This document shows positions 1-6,988 of a stretch of 8,680 nucleotides of DNA, piece by piece. The stretch spans positions 1 to 8,680 of the forward strand of contig CALKDE010000324.1 of assembly GCA_938082955.1 (NCBI GenBank), written 5' to 3'. Within the stretch, counting starts at the first letter, position 1. The number at the start of each line of letters is the position of its first letter. This DNA comes from an uncultured Pseudomonadales bacterium (GTDB lineage Bacteria > Pseudomonadota > Gammaproteobacteria > Pseudomonadales > Pseudohongiellaceae). A model generated the notes under the pieces. That model had not been told where the DNA came from and did not search any database. It saw nothing but the letters and a program-made list of their open reading frames with translations. Both the position numbers and the translations under genes were made by a program.

Positions 1-789
1 GCGGATGCGGCTGCGGCGAAACTTGTCGTTAACCCAGAAGCTCCTTCTGCTACGGATGACCCCGGTGGCTACAACGATTTCTGGTTTGAGATGGCGAATA
101 TAGGCGATACAGTTCGAACGTCGCATATTGTGTATCCGCTAAACGGCCGACTTCCCCCTGCTGTGGAAGGTGCGCAGAGACAGTTCGGTGGCTTGGGTCC
201 GGATATTCCAAGTACTAGACCAGTTAGATTCGTCGTTGGCGGTATCGCTAAGGATGGGCCTGAGGATCGAGGCACGTCTGAACGATGCTTAGTTGGCTTC
301 AACTCAGGCCCTCCGTTCACACCTAGCCTGTACAACAACAATGTACAAATTTTTCAGAACAAGGATACCGCCGTCATCATGACTGAGATGATTCACGATG
401 CGCGCATCGTTCGTCTTGGGGACAAGCCAGAATTAGCAGATGATATTCGACTGTGGTCGGGCGATTCTCGCGGCTGGTATGAAGGTGACTCGCTAGTTGT
501 AGAGACGAAGAATTTTAATGGCTTACGTCAGACGTTTTCAAGTACTGGGGATACCATGGACTTAGTATTGACCGAAAAGTTCACCCGCACAGCATTTGGT
601 ACCGTTGACTACGAATTTACTATTGATGATCCTGCTACGTTCACCGACAAGATTACCGCTATCGTACCAATGACAAAAGTGGCGGGTCAGCTATACGAAT
701 ATGCATGCCATGAGGGTAACTACGGCATGTTCAATATCTTGCGCGGCAAGCGCATGGAAGATCGCCGGGAAGCAGAAGGCGAACAGTAA
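1..789 (+). CDS. Exported-family protein of unknown function, 5' end missing (paralog of the next gene)
   Basis: The reading frame is already open at base 1 and runs to TAA at 787-789, giving 262 visible residues. An ATG at 91 is internal, because the residues before it (through GGYNDFWFE) match the usual family sequence. I know this family as uncharacterised proteins common in Acidobacteria and marine Gammaproteobacteria, often in several copies per genome. Visible family marks are GYNDFWFE near the start, the RTSHIVYPLNGRLPP stretch, SERCLVGFNSGPP, YNNNVQIFQ, SRGWYEGDSLVVET and a C-terminal YACHEGNYGMFNIL block. The missing N terminus would normally carry the signal peptide, so export is inferred from the neighbouring paralog. 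It lies 69 bases upstream of that paralog on the same strand, with no terminator between, so the two are probably cotranscribed. No catalytic site or substrate can be named. Confidence is high that it is a real gene and low on function. Confidence 0.88.
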   Translation, partial: ADAAAAKLVVNPEAPSATDDPGGYNDFWFEMANIGDTVRTSHIVYPLNGRLPPAVEGAQRQFGGLGPDIPSTRPVRFVVGGIAKDGPEDRGTSERCLVGFNSGPPFTPSLYNNNVQIFQNKDTAVIMTEMIHDARIVRLGDKPELADDIRLWSGDSRGWYEGDSLVVETKNFNGLRQTFSSTGDTMDLVLTEKFTRTAFGTVDYEFTIDDPATFTDKITAIVPMTKVAGQLYEYACHEGNYGMFNILRGKRMEDRREAEGEQ

Positions 790-858
790 GGAATAGATAG
801 TAATTGGATAGTGAATCCTAAATATTAGCTAAAAGACAAAAACAATTAAGGGCAGTAA

Positions 859-1695
859 ATGAAAACTCTAATTCAAAAAAAAATAGCGCAGCTTGGACTA
901 TTCACTTTAGTTGGCATTTTCTCGATCACGCAGGCAGTTGCGCAAAGTGGTGAGATTCCACGGACACCGAGCGGCAAGCCAGACCTCAGCGGCATATGGC
1001 AGGCGATGACATCGGCGCACTATGATGTTGAGCCTCATGCTGCATCAGAAGGCCCCCACCCAGGTTTGATGGGAGCAATCTCGGCAACGCCAGCCGGCTT
1101 AGGAATCGTTGAAGGCGGCAGAATTCCTTACAATGAACAGTCGCGACGCGTTCGCGATGCGAACAAAGCTAACGCACTAGAAAATGATCCATTGACTAAG
1201 TGTTATATGCCGGGCGTTCCTCGCGCGAATTACATGCCTTTTCCTTTTCAGATAGTGCAATCTGAAGGCGTCATTCTTATAGCCTATGAAGTTGCTGAAT
1301 CGAATCGCATCGTCTACGTTGATCAGCCAGAACTTGAGTCGCAGGTTGACGCTTGGATGGGACATTCGAATGCGCATTGGGAAGGCGATACGCTGGTAGT
1401 TCGAGTTTCTGGTCAGATGCCTGATACATGGTTCGATCGTTCCGGTAATCACCACAGCTACGAAATGGTAGTCGAGGAACGTTGGACTGCGACAGGCGCG
1501 GACCACGTTCAGTACGAAGCGACTATTACTGATCCAAATACTTTCACAGCACCTTGGACAATTAGTTTTCCACTCTACCGTCATGTTGCGGACAGTATGC
1601 AGCTACTCGAATTCAAGTGCGCTGAATTTGCCGAAGAGTTTTTGTATGGCGAATGGCGCAAGCCAGGCACGCCTCGAGGCAATCCTCCTCAGTAG
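859..1695 (+). CDS. Exported protein of unknown function, paralog of the preceding gene
   Basis: This is a complete 278-residue protein. Residues 1-28 form a Sec signal peptide: a basic start (MKTLIQKK), a hydrophobic core and a probable cleavage after AVA before QSG. The mature part begins with the TPSGKPDLSGIWQ opening seen in many members of this uncharacterised family. The C-terminal half aligns with the upstream gene: HWEGDTLVV against YEGDSLVV, then ERWT against EKFT, then ITDPNTFT against IDDPATFT. The end differs, with FKCAEFAEEFLYGEWRK here in place of the CHEGNYG block. The two are therefore diverged members of related subfamilies rather than a fresh duplication. The ATG at 859 is preceded by a weak AAGGG element at 848-852. 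An intrinsic terminator lies just after the stop. A periplasmic or outer-surface role is inferred from the signal peptide. No reaction can be assigned. Confidence 0.9.
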   Translation: MKTLIQKKIAQLGLFTLVGIFSITQAVAQSGEIPRTPSGKPDLSGIWQAMTSAHYDVEPHAASEGPHPGLMGAISATPAGLGIVEGGRIPYNEQSRRVRDANKANALENDPLTKCYMPGVPRANYMPFPFQIVQSEGVILIAYEVAESNRIVYVDQPELESQVDAWMGHSNAHWEGDTLVVRVSGQMPDTWFDRSGNHHSYEMVVEERWTATGADHVQYEATITDPNTFTAPWTISFPLYRHVADSMQLLEFKCAEFAEEFLYGEWRKPGTPRGNPPQ

Positions 1696-1711
1696 AGGTT
1701 CTATCGATTAC

Positions 1712-1747
1712 AAAAAGGCCTGCGGACTAAGTCGCAGGCCTTTTTTT
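1712..1747 (+). terminator. Rho-independent terminator after the paralog pair
   Basis: AAAAAGGCCTGCG at 1712-1724 pairs perfectly with CGCAGGCCTTTTT at 1733-1745 around an 8-base loop, and seven T's follow at 1741-1747. It begins 16 bases after the stop of the upstream gene. The A-run on the 5' side gives a five-T run on the opposite strand, so it could also stop minus-strand transcription. Confidence 0.92.
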
Positions 1748-1865
1748 ATGGGCTGTCATCGATAATCGGATTGAGGCTAGCTTAATGAGTAGTGAATTAG
1801 CAGCGGCAGGTGATGTTAAAAAGAGCAGCTATAAATGTGTTAGCATCGCCAGACTCTGGTGCCAG

Positions 1866-2170
1866 TTACTCAAGCCAATTAAGCTGGGCAGCTACAATTT
1901 CTATCGGTGCTCTGTGCTCTGCCTCAGTCTGAATACCTCGGTCAGCTAGAACCTCTATGTGGCGTTCGAGTCCGCAGGTGACTCTACACAGCGCTATGTC
2001 GCAGAGTATCTTCAGCGGCGTGGTAGGATCGGCTGTTGATTCGGTTAACTTGTATGTGGGTCGTATCCTAGGCCATTTTTTTACTATTTTAGCCGTGTCC
2101 CCACTTGTTTCTAAGAGCAGGAACAATATTTTGAGCCATATTCAGAATATTACGTTGCTCTTTCCTTCAT
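1866..2170 (-). pseudogene. Possible decayed or frameshifted small gene, unrecognised
   Basis: Reading leftward, a GAGGAG (2174-2179) precedes an ATG at 2170, but that frame stops after six codons (MKERAT). A second frame then reads RNILNMAQNIVPALRNKWGHG from just downstream before it stops. A third frame, open from a TTG at 2126 to TAA at 1866, reads 86 residues ending in PIEIVAAQLNWLE. Each segment looks more protein-like than random sequence, and together they would make a protein of roughly 100 residues if two frame changes were repaired. The TTG at 2126 has no ribosome binding site, so translation of the 86-residue frame alone is doubtful. I recognise no family. It could equally be a small real gene or a chance open frame opposite untranslated DNA. 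Confidence 0.25.
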
Positions 2171-2198
2171 TTTCTCCTCGCGTTTAACTAAGAAAATC

Positions 2199-2204
2199 TA
2201 GTAT
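2199..2204 (+). promoter_or_regulatory. Tentative -10 element for fusA2
   Basis: TAGTAT at 2199-2204 matches four of six -10 consensus bases and is followed by CATGCCGC, a GC-rich discriminator of the kind found at promoters of translation genes under stringent control. No good -35 lies 16-18 bases upstream. The resulting leader would be about 45 bases. The call rests on position and the -10 alone. Confidence 0.22.
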
Positions 2205-2256
2205 CATGCCGCACCGTTTTTCCACCTAACTTATTAACTAACCCTTGGGCAGCACA

Positions 2257-4350
2257 ATGACTGATTTATCACTATATAGAAACATAGGTATTTTCGCCCA
2301 CGTTGACGCCGGGAAAACCACGACCACAGAGCGCATTCTTAAGCTAACCGGTAAAATCCATAAAACCGGAGAAGTGCATGATGGCGCAGCAACAACGGAT
2401 TTCATGGATCAGGAGAAAGAGCGCGGAATCACTATTCAGTCTGCGGCGACCACCTGTTTCTGGAAAGATCACCATTTAAATATTATAGATACCCCAGGTC
2501 ACGTTGATTTCACTGTTGAGGTGTATCGCTCGCTTAAAGTGCTGGATGGCGGTGTAGGTGTTTTTTGTGGCTCGGGCGGTGTTGAGCCCCAGTCAGAGAC
2601 CAACTGGCGCTATGCCAATGACTCAGAAGTATCGCGCATTATCTTCGTTAACAAGCTGGACCGCGTAGGCGCAGACTTCCTCAAAGTTGTTGGTCAGGTC
2701 GAAAACATTCTCGGCGCAAACCCTCTGGTCATGGTTTTACCCATCGGTACTGAAGAAGATTTCATAGGGTTAGTTGACCTTCTCACACGCAAATCACATA
2801 TTTGGCCTGATCCGGGCAATCCTGAAAAATTCGAAGTTGGCGAAGTGCCTGAAGACATGGTTGATCAGGTAGAGCAATACCGTGAAAAATTAATTGAAAT
2901 GGCTCTCGATCAAGATGATGACTTGATGGAGGCCTATCTAGATGGCGAAGAGCCTTCGATAGAGGACATTAAGCGCTGCATCCGCAAGGGCACAATCGCT
3001 CTGGACTTCTTCCCTACTTATTGTGGTTCTGCGTTCAAAGATAAAGGTATTCAATTGGTATTGGATGCGGTTGTTGATTACCTGCCCAATCCAACTGAAG
3101 TTAAGGCTCAGCCTTTAACCGATGAGCAAGGCGAACCGAATGGTGAATTAGCCCTGGTTTCTGAGGCTGAACCATTTCGCGCATTGGCGTTCAAAATTAT
3201 GGAAGACCGCTTTGGCGCCTTAACCTTTGTTAGGGTGTATTCCGGCGTGCTAAACAAAGGCGATACCATTTTAAATTCATATACAGGTAAAACCGAGCGC
3301 ATTGGCCGTATGGTAGAAATGCATGCCGATGACCGTAATGAAATTGATAGAGCGCAAGCCGGTGACATTTTTTCTATCGTTGGCATGAAAAATGTACAAA
3401 CAGGCCACACTTTATGTAGCAAAGATCACCCCTGTACGCTGGAGCCCATGATTTTCCCCGACCCGGTTATATCAATTGCGGTATCGCCTATAGACAAGAG
3501 CAGTGTTGATAAATTGGGCGTTGCGATTGGCAAAATGGTAGCGGAGGATCCTTCTTTTCGGGTTGAGACAGACCAAGATTCCGGCGAAACCATTCTCAAA
3601 GGAATGGGCGAGCTACACCTTGATATTAAGGTCGATATTTTGAATCGGACTTACGGTGTTGAGCTGGAAGTAGGTGCACCTCAGGTGGCCTACCGTGAAA
3701 CAATTACGCAGGAAATTGAAGATACCTACACCCACAAGAAGCAGTCAGGTGGCTCCGGTCAATTCGGTAAGATCGATTACCATATTAAGCCCGGTGAACC
3801 CGGTACCGGCTATGTATTTACCTCCAAGGTTGTGGGCGGTAACGTACCGAAAGAATTCTTCCCTGCCATTGAGAAAGGTTTCAAAGGCATGATGGAGCAC
3901 GGCCCAATAGCGGGCTTTCCGGTTTTGGACATAGAAATTGAACTATTTGACGGTGGCTTCCACGCAGTGGATTCATCGGCAATAGCTTTTGAGCTTGCAG
4001 CAAGAGGCGCTTACCGTCAGTCAATGCCTAAAGCCGGACCCGAGTTAATCGAGCCGATCATGAAAGTAGATGTATTTACGCCGGATGATCACGTGGGCGA
4101 TGTAATCGGCGATTTAAACCGTCGTCGCGGCATGATTAAAGATCAGGATACGGGGACCACAGGTGTTCGCATTAAGGCAGACGTGCCTCTTTCTGAAATG
4201 TTTGGCTACATTGGCAGCCTGCGAACAATGACCTCAGGTCGCGGTCAGTTCTCTATGGAGTTCTCTCATTACCAGCAATGCCCAAGGTCAGTCTCTGAAG
4301 CTGTTGTTGAAGCTGAAAAAGAAAGACAGGAAGCGAAATCCAAGAAGTAG
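2257..4350 (+). CDS. fusA2: Elongation factor G, second type (EF-G2)
   Basis: A translational GTPase of 697 residues that in the EF-G family drives tRNA-mRNA translocation or ribosome recycling in the cytoplasm. The G-domain motifs are all present: AHVDAGKT (14-21), RGITI (56-60), DTPGH (78-82, with catalytic His82), NKLD (132-135) and GSAF (257-260). Domains II-V follow at normal length, including the domain IV tip near residues 566-574 (GGFHAVDSS) that enters the decoding site. The sequence closely resembles the second EF-G of Vibrio-type gammaproteobacteria as I remember it (MTDLS.YRNIGIFAHVDAG opening, FCGSGGVEPQSETNWRYAND). It is not in a str operon: no rpsL, rpsG or tuf is adjacent. That supports a second copy, although the main fusA is outside this view. 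The frame extends to a TTG at 2245, but the ATG at 2257 gives the normal family N terminus. Upstream purine content is poor (TTGGGC), so initiation may be modest. It has its own terminator. Confidence 0.95.
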   Translation: MTDLSLYRNIGIFAHVDAGKTTTTERILKLTGKIHKTGEVHDGAATTDFMDQEKERGITIQSAATTCFWKDHHLNIIDTPGHVDFTVEVYRSLKVLDGGVGVFCGSGGVEPQSETNWRYANDSEVSRIIFVNKLDRVGADFLKVVGQVENILGANPLVMVLPIGTEEDFIGLVDLLTRKSHIWPDPGNPEKFEVGEVPEDMVDQVEQYREKLIEMALDQDDDLMEAYLDGEEPSIEDIKRCIRKGTIALDFFPTYCGSAFKDKGIQLVLDAVVDYLPNPTEVKAQPLTDEQGEPNGELALVSEAEPFRALAFKIMEDRFGALTFVRVYSGVLNKGDTILNSYTGKTERIGRMVEMHADDRNEIDRAQAGDIFSIVGMKNVQTGHTLCSKDHPCTLEPMIFPDPVISIAVSPIDKSSVDKLGVAIGKMVAEDPSFRVETDQDSGETILKGMGELHLDIKVDILNRTYGVELEVGAPQVAYRETITQEIEDTYTHKKQSGGSGQFGKIDYHIKPGEPGTGYVFTSKVVGGNVPKEFFPAIEKGFKGMMEHGPIAGFPVLDIEIELFDGGFHAVDSSAIAFELAARGAYRQSMPKAGPELIEPIMKVDVFTPDDHVGDVIGDLNRRRGMIKDQDTGTTGVRIKADVPLSEMFGYIGSLRTMTSGRGQFSMEFSHYQQCPRSVSEAVVEAEKERQEAKSKK

Positions 4351-4369
4351 GTTGAAATTCTTGTTTTTG

Positions 4370-4405
4370 AAGGCTCCGATAAAAAACTTTACCGGGGCCT
4401 TTTTT
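4370..4405 (+). terminator. Rho-independent terminator after fusA2
   Basis: AAGGCTCCG at 4370-4378 pairs with CGGGGCCTT at 4393-4401 (nine pairs, one of them G-T) around a 14-base A-rich loop. The T-run is 4400-4405. It starts 20 bases after the fusA2 stop and isolates that gene from the transporter downstream. Confidence 0.88.
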
Positions 4406-4462
4406 ATAGGCATAAGCCCTTTCTTGTGAGATTTATGCTAAAAAAACAATAAAGAGACTTCT

Positions 4463-5770
4463 ATGGCGACACCTTCACCTACAACGGCACGCTGGACAAA
4501 TCGGTTTTCGTTTTTGATGGTCGGCATTGGCGCCTCCGTTGGTCTGGGTAATCTGTGGCGGTTTCCTTTTCAGGCTGGGGAGAACGGCGGCTCGGCTTTC
4601 GTGCTTGTTTATCTGTTGTTCATTATTGGTATCGTCTATCCGGTGCTAATCGGAGAACTTGCTGTGGGCCGACATATGGGTTTGTCTGCCGTTGGCTCAA
4701 CCAAAGAAATGGCTCGCTCTGCTGGCCGCTCGCCTTGGTGGGGCCTTGTCGGTGGCATTGGAGCCTTAGCGACTTATATGGTGCTATGCATCTACGGTGT
4801 TATATCGGGTCGAGTATTAGCGTATGCCGTGGCTGGATTTGGCGGCGGTTTTGTCGAAGGTGCAGTGCCAGAGATTTATGCGACACCTGTGCGTGTGTTT
4901 CTGTGGCAAACGCTATTCATGGTGATAACTGTCGCTATTGTGCTGCGCGGATTACACAAGGGCCTTGAGAGTTTCTCTCGACTAAGTATGCCTGCGTTTT
5001 TTATCATGCTCACGCTGCTTTCTGTTTATTCCATCAGAAACGGTGACGCAAGCGCTGCCATCGACTATCTGCTTAGCCCTCGTTTTGAAGAATTAACACC
5101 GCAAGTTATGCTGGCCGCCTTCGGGCAAGCATTTTTCTCTGTGGTTGTTGGTGGCGCAGCTATGTTGACCTTCGGCGCCTATTTAGACAAGAAGGCTAAC
5201 ATTGCCAACGACGGCCTGGTCATTGCAACATCCGACACCATTGTGGCCCTTATGGCTGGGCTCATGATTTTTCCTATTGTTTTCCAGTTCAACCTAGATC
5301 CGGCCATGGGTATGGGTTTGATCTTCAGCACCATGCCCCATTCATTTTTGCAAATGCCCGCTGGTTCTATGGTTGGCGGGCTATTTTTTAGTCTCGCTGC
5401 TTTGGGTGCACTCACGTCCTCCATTGCGATGTTGATGCTTGCTGCTGTGGCTGTCGAAGAGCAGTTGCATTTGCAGCGCAAGACTGCTGTGGTGACGCTA
5501 GGCGTAATCGCCTGGGCGGTAGGCGCTGTAAGCGCGTTCTATCCGCAGGTAAATGAAGAAATAGATTTCTTTTCAGGACAGGTGATGATGCCCATTGGAG
5601 GGATATTAATTGCAGTTTTTGCAGGTTGGATAGCACCGCGAGAAGTGATGCGTGTTGAACTCTCTGGATTGAGCGATACGATGTTTAGTGTCTGGCAGTT
5701 TATTGTGAGATACATGGCTCCTTTACTTGTAGGAGGCGTGTTGGTCCTGGGCGTCTCCGCTCGTTTCTAA
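4463..5770 (+). CDS. Sodium-dependent transporter, NSS (SLC6/LeuT) family
   Basis: An inner-membrane secondary transporter of 435 residues. NSS proteins couple Na+ entry to uptake of amino acids or amines. The TM1 signature is clear: SVGLGNLWRFPFQAGENGG (about 25-43), where Asn30 corresponds to the LeuT Na+ ligand Asn27. TM6 carries GQAFFSVVVGG (221-231) at the substrate site, with Ser226 where LeuT has Thr254. TM8 carries LTSSIAM (317-323), matching the LeuT Na2-site Thr-Ser. Hydrophobic segments fall at about 16-36, 42-65, 92-122, 145-162, 170-190, 214-240, 250-275, 303-332, 342-360, 370-390 and 408-432. Eleven segments is common for bacterial members, so it appears full length. The ATG follows AAAGAG (4451-4456) at six bases. 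Only 57 bases separate it from the fusA2 terminator, so any promoter must lie there; none is obvious. The substrate cannot be read from sequence, but a hydrophobic or aromatic amino acid is a fair guess. Confidence 0.93.
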   Translation: MATPSPTTARWTNRFSFLMVGIGASVGLGNLWRFPFQAGENGGSAFVLVYLLFIIGIVYPVLIGELAVGRHMGLSAVGSTKEMARSAGRSPWWGLVGGIGALATYMVLCIYGVISGRVLAYAVAGFGGGFVEGAVPEIYATPVRVFLWQTLFMVITVAIVLRGLHKGLESFSRLSMPAFFIMLTLLSVYSIRNGDASAAIDYLLSPRFEELTPQVMLAAFGQAFFSVVVGGAAMLTFGAYLDKKANIANDGLVIATSDTIVALMAGLMIFPIVFQFNLDPAMGMGLIFSTMPHSFLQMPAGSMVGGLFFSLAALGALTSSIAMLMLAAVAVEEQLHLQRKTAVVTLGVIAWAVGAVSAFYPQVNEEIDFFSGQVMMPIGGILIAVFAGWIAPREVMRVELSGLSDTMFSVWQFIVRYMAPLLVGGVLVLGVSARF

Positions 5771-5791
5771 CGTTTCTGATTCGATCAAGCT

Positions 5792-6733
5792 CTAACGCCG
5801 CGGGTTAGCGATATCAGCCTCGGCAGCAACAAAGCCAAATGCACTCCAGCTAGAACCGGATACTATAAGCTGCAATAATTCGTCTGAGCGTTCTCTGTGC
5901 CCATTGTAATAAAAGTAATTTGCGATGCCATATGCTACTGCGGCGTTACTAGGGTCATCACCATTAGCCGCCATCATGCTTTCAATTTCAATCTCTTGCT
6001 TATAAAGAAGACAAAGCTCATGGTAGCTCATATTTTCGATGATGTTCATGTCAGCGGAAATTTCATTGAGTGCTATAGCAGCTTCCTCCTCGTTTCCCAT
6101 ACGGCGAAGGATCATATAAATCCAATGGCCAGTCGAAACGAGATTATCATCATAGCCGCCCAAGTTATATCCATTGCGAAAAGCGGTGAGTGCCCTTGGC
6201 CAATCCTGTTTCAAGTAATAGGCCAATCCCAGGTGATACCAGACGTTACCTTGCGTGCTTGTTAACGGGATATTCTGGGCATTGGGCAAACCATCAGGTT
6301 CAACTTGCAAGGGTAAATTCTGCATCAGTTCAGCGGCAGTCTCAAAGTCAGAAATCGCTCGATCGAACTCTCTAATTGAAATGTAGCGATGCCCACGATG
6401 ACGATAAAAGCGGGGATCTTTAGGAAATTTTTTCACGCCCTCGGAAAAGGTTTCAATCGAAAGACGATAGTCTCCAGCGTAGGCGATGCGCCGACCAAGC
6501 CAGATGATATTGTCAGCGTCGTTCGGATCGGACTCGTAATTAGTCTGTGCGATTTCAAGGTTTACCCACGCGCTGTCATTAAGTTCTGCAGCATATAGCG
6601 CCTCTCCCTGCAAGGACAGAGCTTGAGCGCCTGCAGGCACTTCCCGGAGCAATTCAGCAGCATTCACAGGGTTTAGCAAACCGCAGCTACCTGCAATCGC
6701 AATAACTAGAAGTATCGGTCGAATATTTTGCAA
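5792..6733 (-). CDS. Exported tetratricopeptide-repeat protein
   Basis: A 313-residue protein from the TTG at 6733. This start is chosen because AGGAG sits six bases upstream and gives a compact signal peptide (MQNIRPILLVIAIAG..., cleavage probably after PVNA at about residue 25). The frame extends to a GTG at 6796, but that would place 21 polar residues before the signal peptide and would include a plausible -10 (TATAAA, 6767-6772). TPR-like helical pairs are visible at about 74-103, 107-137 and 164-193, with weaker ones near 198-227 and 265-295. Typical W-LG-Y--G-Y--A--F spacing is seen (WYHLGLAYYLKQDWPRALTAF). TPR domains bind partner proteins or peptides; the partner is unknown. A Cys at residue 17 sits in a poor lipobox (AGSC), so a lipoprotein is less likely than a soluble periplasmic protein. 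Its stop is 21 bases from the convergent transporter stop, with no clear terminator between. I do not recognise a named family. Confidence 0.85.
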   Translation of the reverse strand: MQNIRPILLVIAIAGSCGLLNPVNAAELLREVPAGAQALSLQGEALYAAELNDSAWVNLEIAQTNYESDPNDADNIIWLGRRIAYAGDYRLSIETFSEGVKKFPKDPRFYRHRGHRYISIREFDRAISDFETAAELMQNLPLQVEPDGLPNAQNIPLTSTQGNVWYHLGLAYYLKQDWPRALTAFRNGYNLGGYDDNLVSTGHWIYMILRRMGNEEEAAIALNEISADMNIIENMSYHELCLLYKQEIEIESMMAANGDDPSNAAVAYGIANYFYYNGHRERSDELLQLIVSGSSWSAFGFVAAEADIANPRR

Positions 6734-6739
6734 TTTGTG

Positions 6740-6745
6740 CTCCTG
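6740..6745 (-). promoter_or_regulatory. Ribosome binding site that fixes a TTG start
   Basis: On the minus strand CAGGAG is followed by CACAAA and then TTG at 6733. The core AGGAG (6740-6744) is six bases from the start codon, close to ideal spacing. This is the strongest reason to start the TPR protein at the TTG rather than at the upstream GTG. Confidence 0.65.
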
Positions 6746-6988
6746 AAAAGAGAGAATGCTTAAGACTTTATAACGTAAACTCTTACGAAAACCCACCCGC
6801 TAGAGCCTCTTACGTTATTACTATTCACTTTTTTCTCAGATTTAGAAATAGTATTTGTCAATGAATGCTAACAGGCCGCTGGTAGCTACTGTTAAAAATC
6901 AATGTGGATATAGCCAGACTCAGGAGTATCTTGATAGCAAAAGGAACTTAAGAGCTTAGTGTGGCTTCAATGGTTCTTCGATAGCAGG

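Larger units (their letters stand above)
1748..2256. other. Intergenic stretch without a convincing gene
   Basis: About 500 bases between the terminator and fusA2. The plus strand has only short open frames with no recognisable protein. The best is a 54-codon frame at 1785-1949 that follows a GAGG, but its product looks random. The minus strand holds a longer frame that may be gene debris (listed separately). The last 60 or so bases before fusA2 should contain its promoter and leader. I saw no tRNA cloverleaf, no direct-repeat array and no transposon ends. Confidence 0.6.

Noticed and set aside
1177..1584. 135-residue minus-strand frame opposite the second paralog gene
   Set aside because: It lies wholly inside a well-supported coding gene and its product has no family features.
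1849..1860. Small palindrome CCAGACTCTGG, with GCCAGACTC recurring near 6912, considered as a dispersed repeat
   Set aside because: The shared stretch is only nine bases, with no extended similarity around it.
1785..1949. 54-codon plus-strand frame following a GAGG element
   Set aside because: The encoded sequence resembles no protein I know, is rich in scattered Cys and Ser, and partly overlaps the minus-strand frame.
5179..5636. Two minus-strand frames opposite the NSS transporter gene
   Set aside because: The transporter frame has clear family motifs throughout; the opposite frames are shadows.
5792..5808. Short hairpin (CTAAC...GTTAG) between the convergent transporter and TPR genes, considered as a shared terminator
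   Set aside because: Only about five pairs, no T-run on either side, and it overlaps the last codons of the TPR gene.
6856..6861. Perfect -35 hexamer TTGACA on the minus strand upstream of the TPR gene
   Set aside because: No acceptable -10 lies 16-18 bases downstream; the hexamer at 17 bases is TGAGAA.
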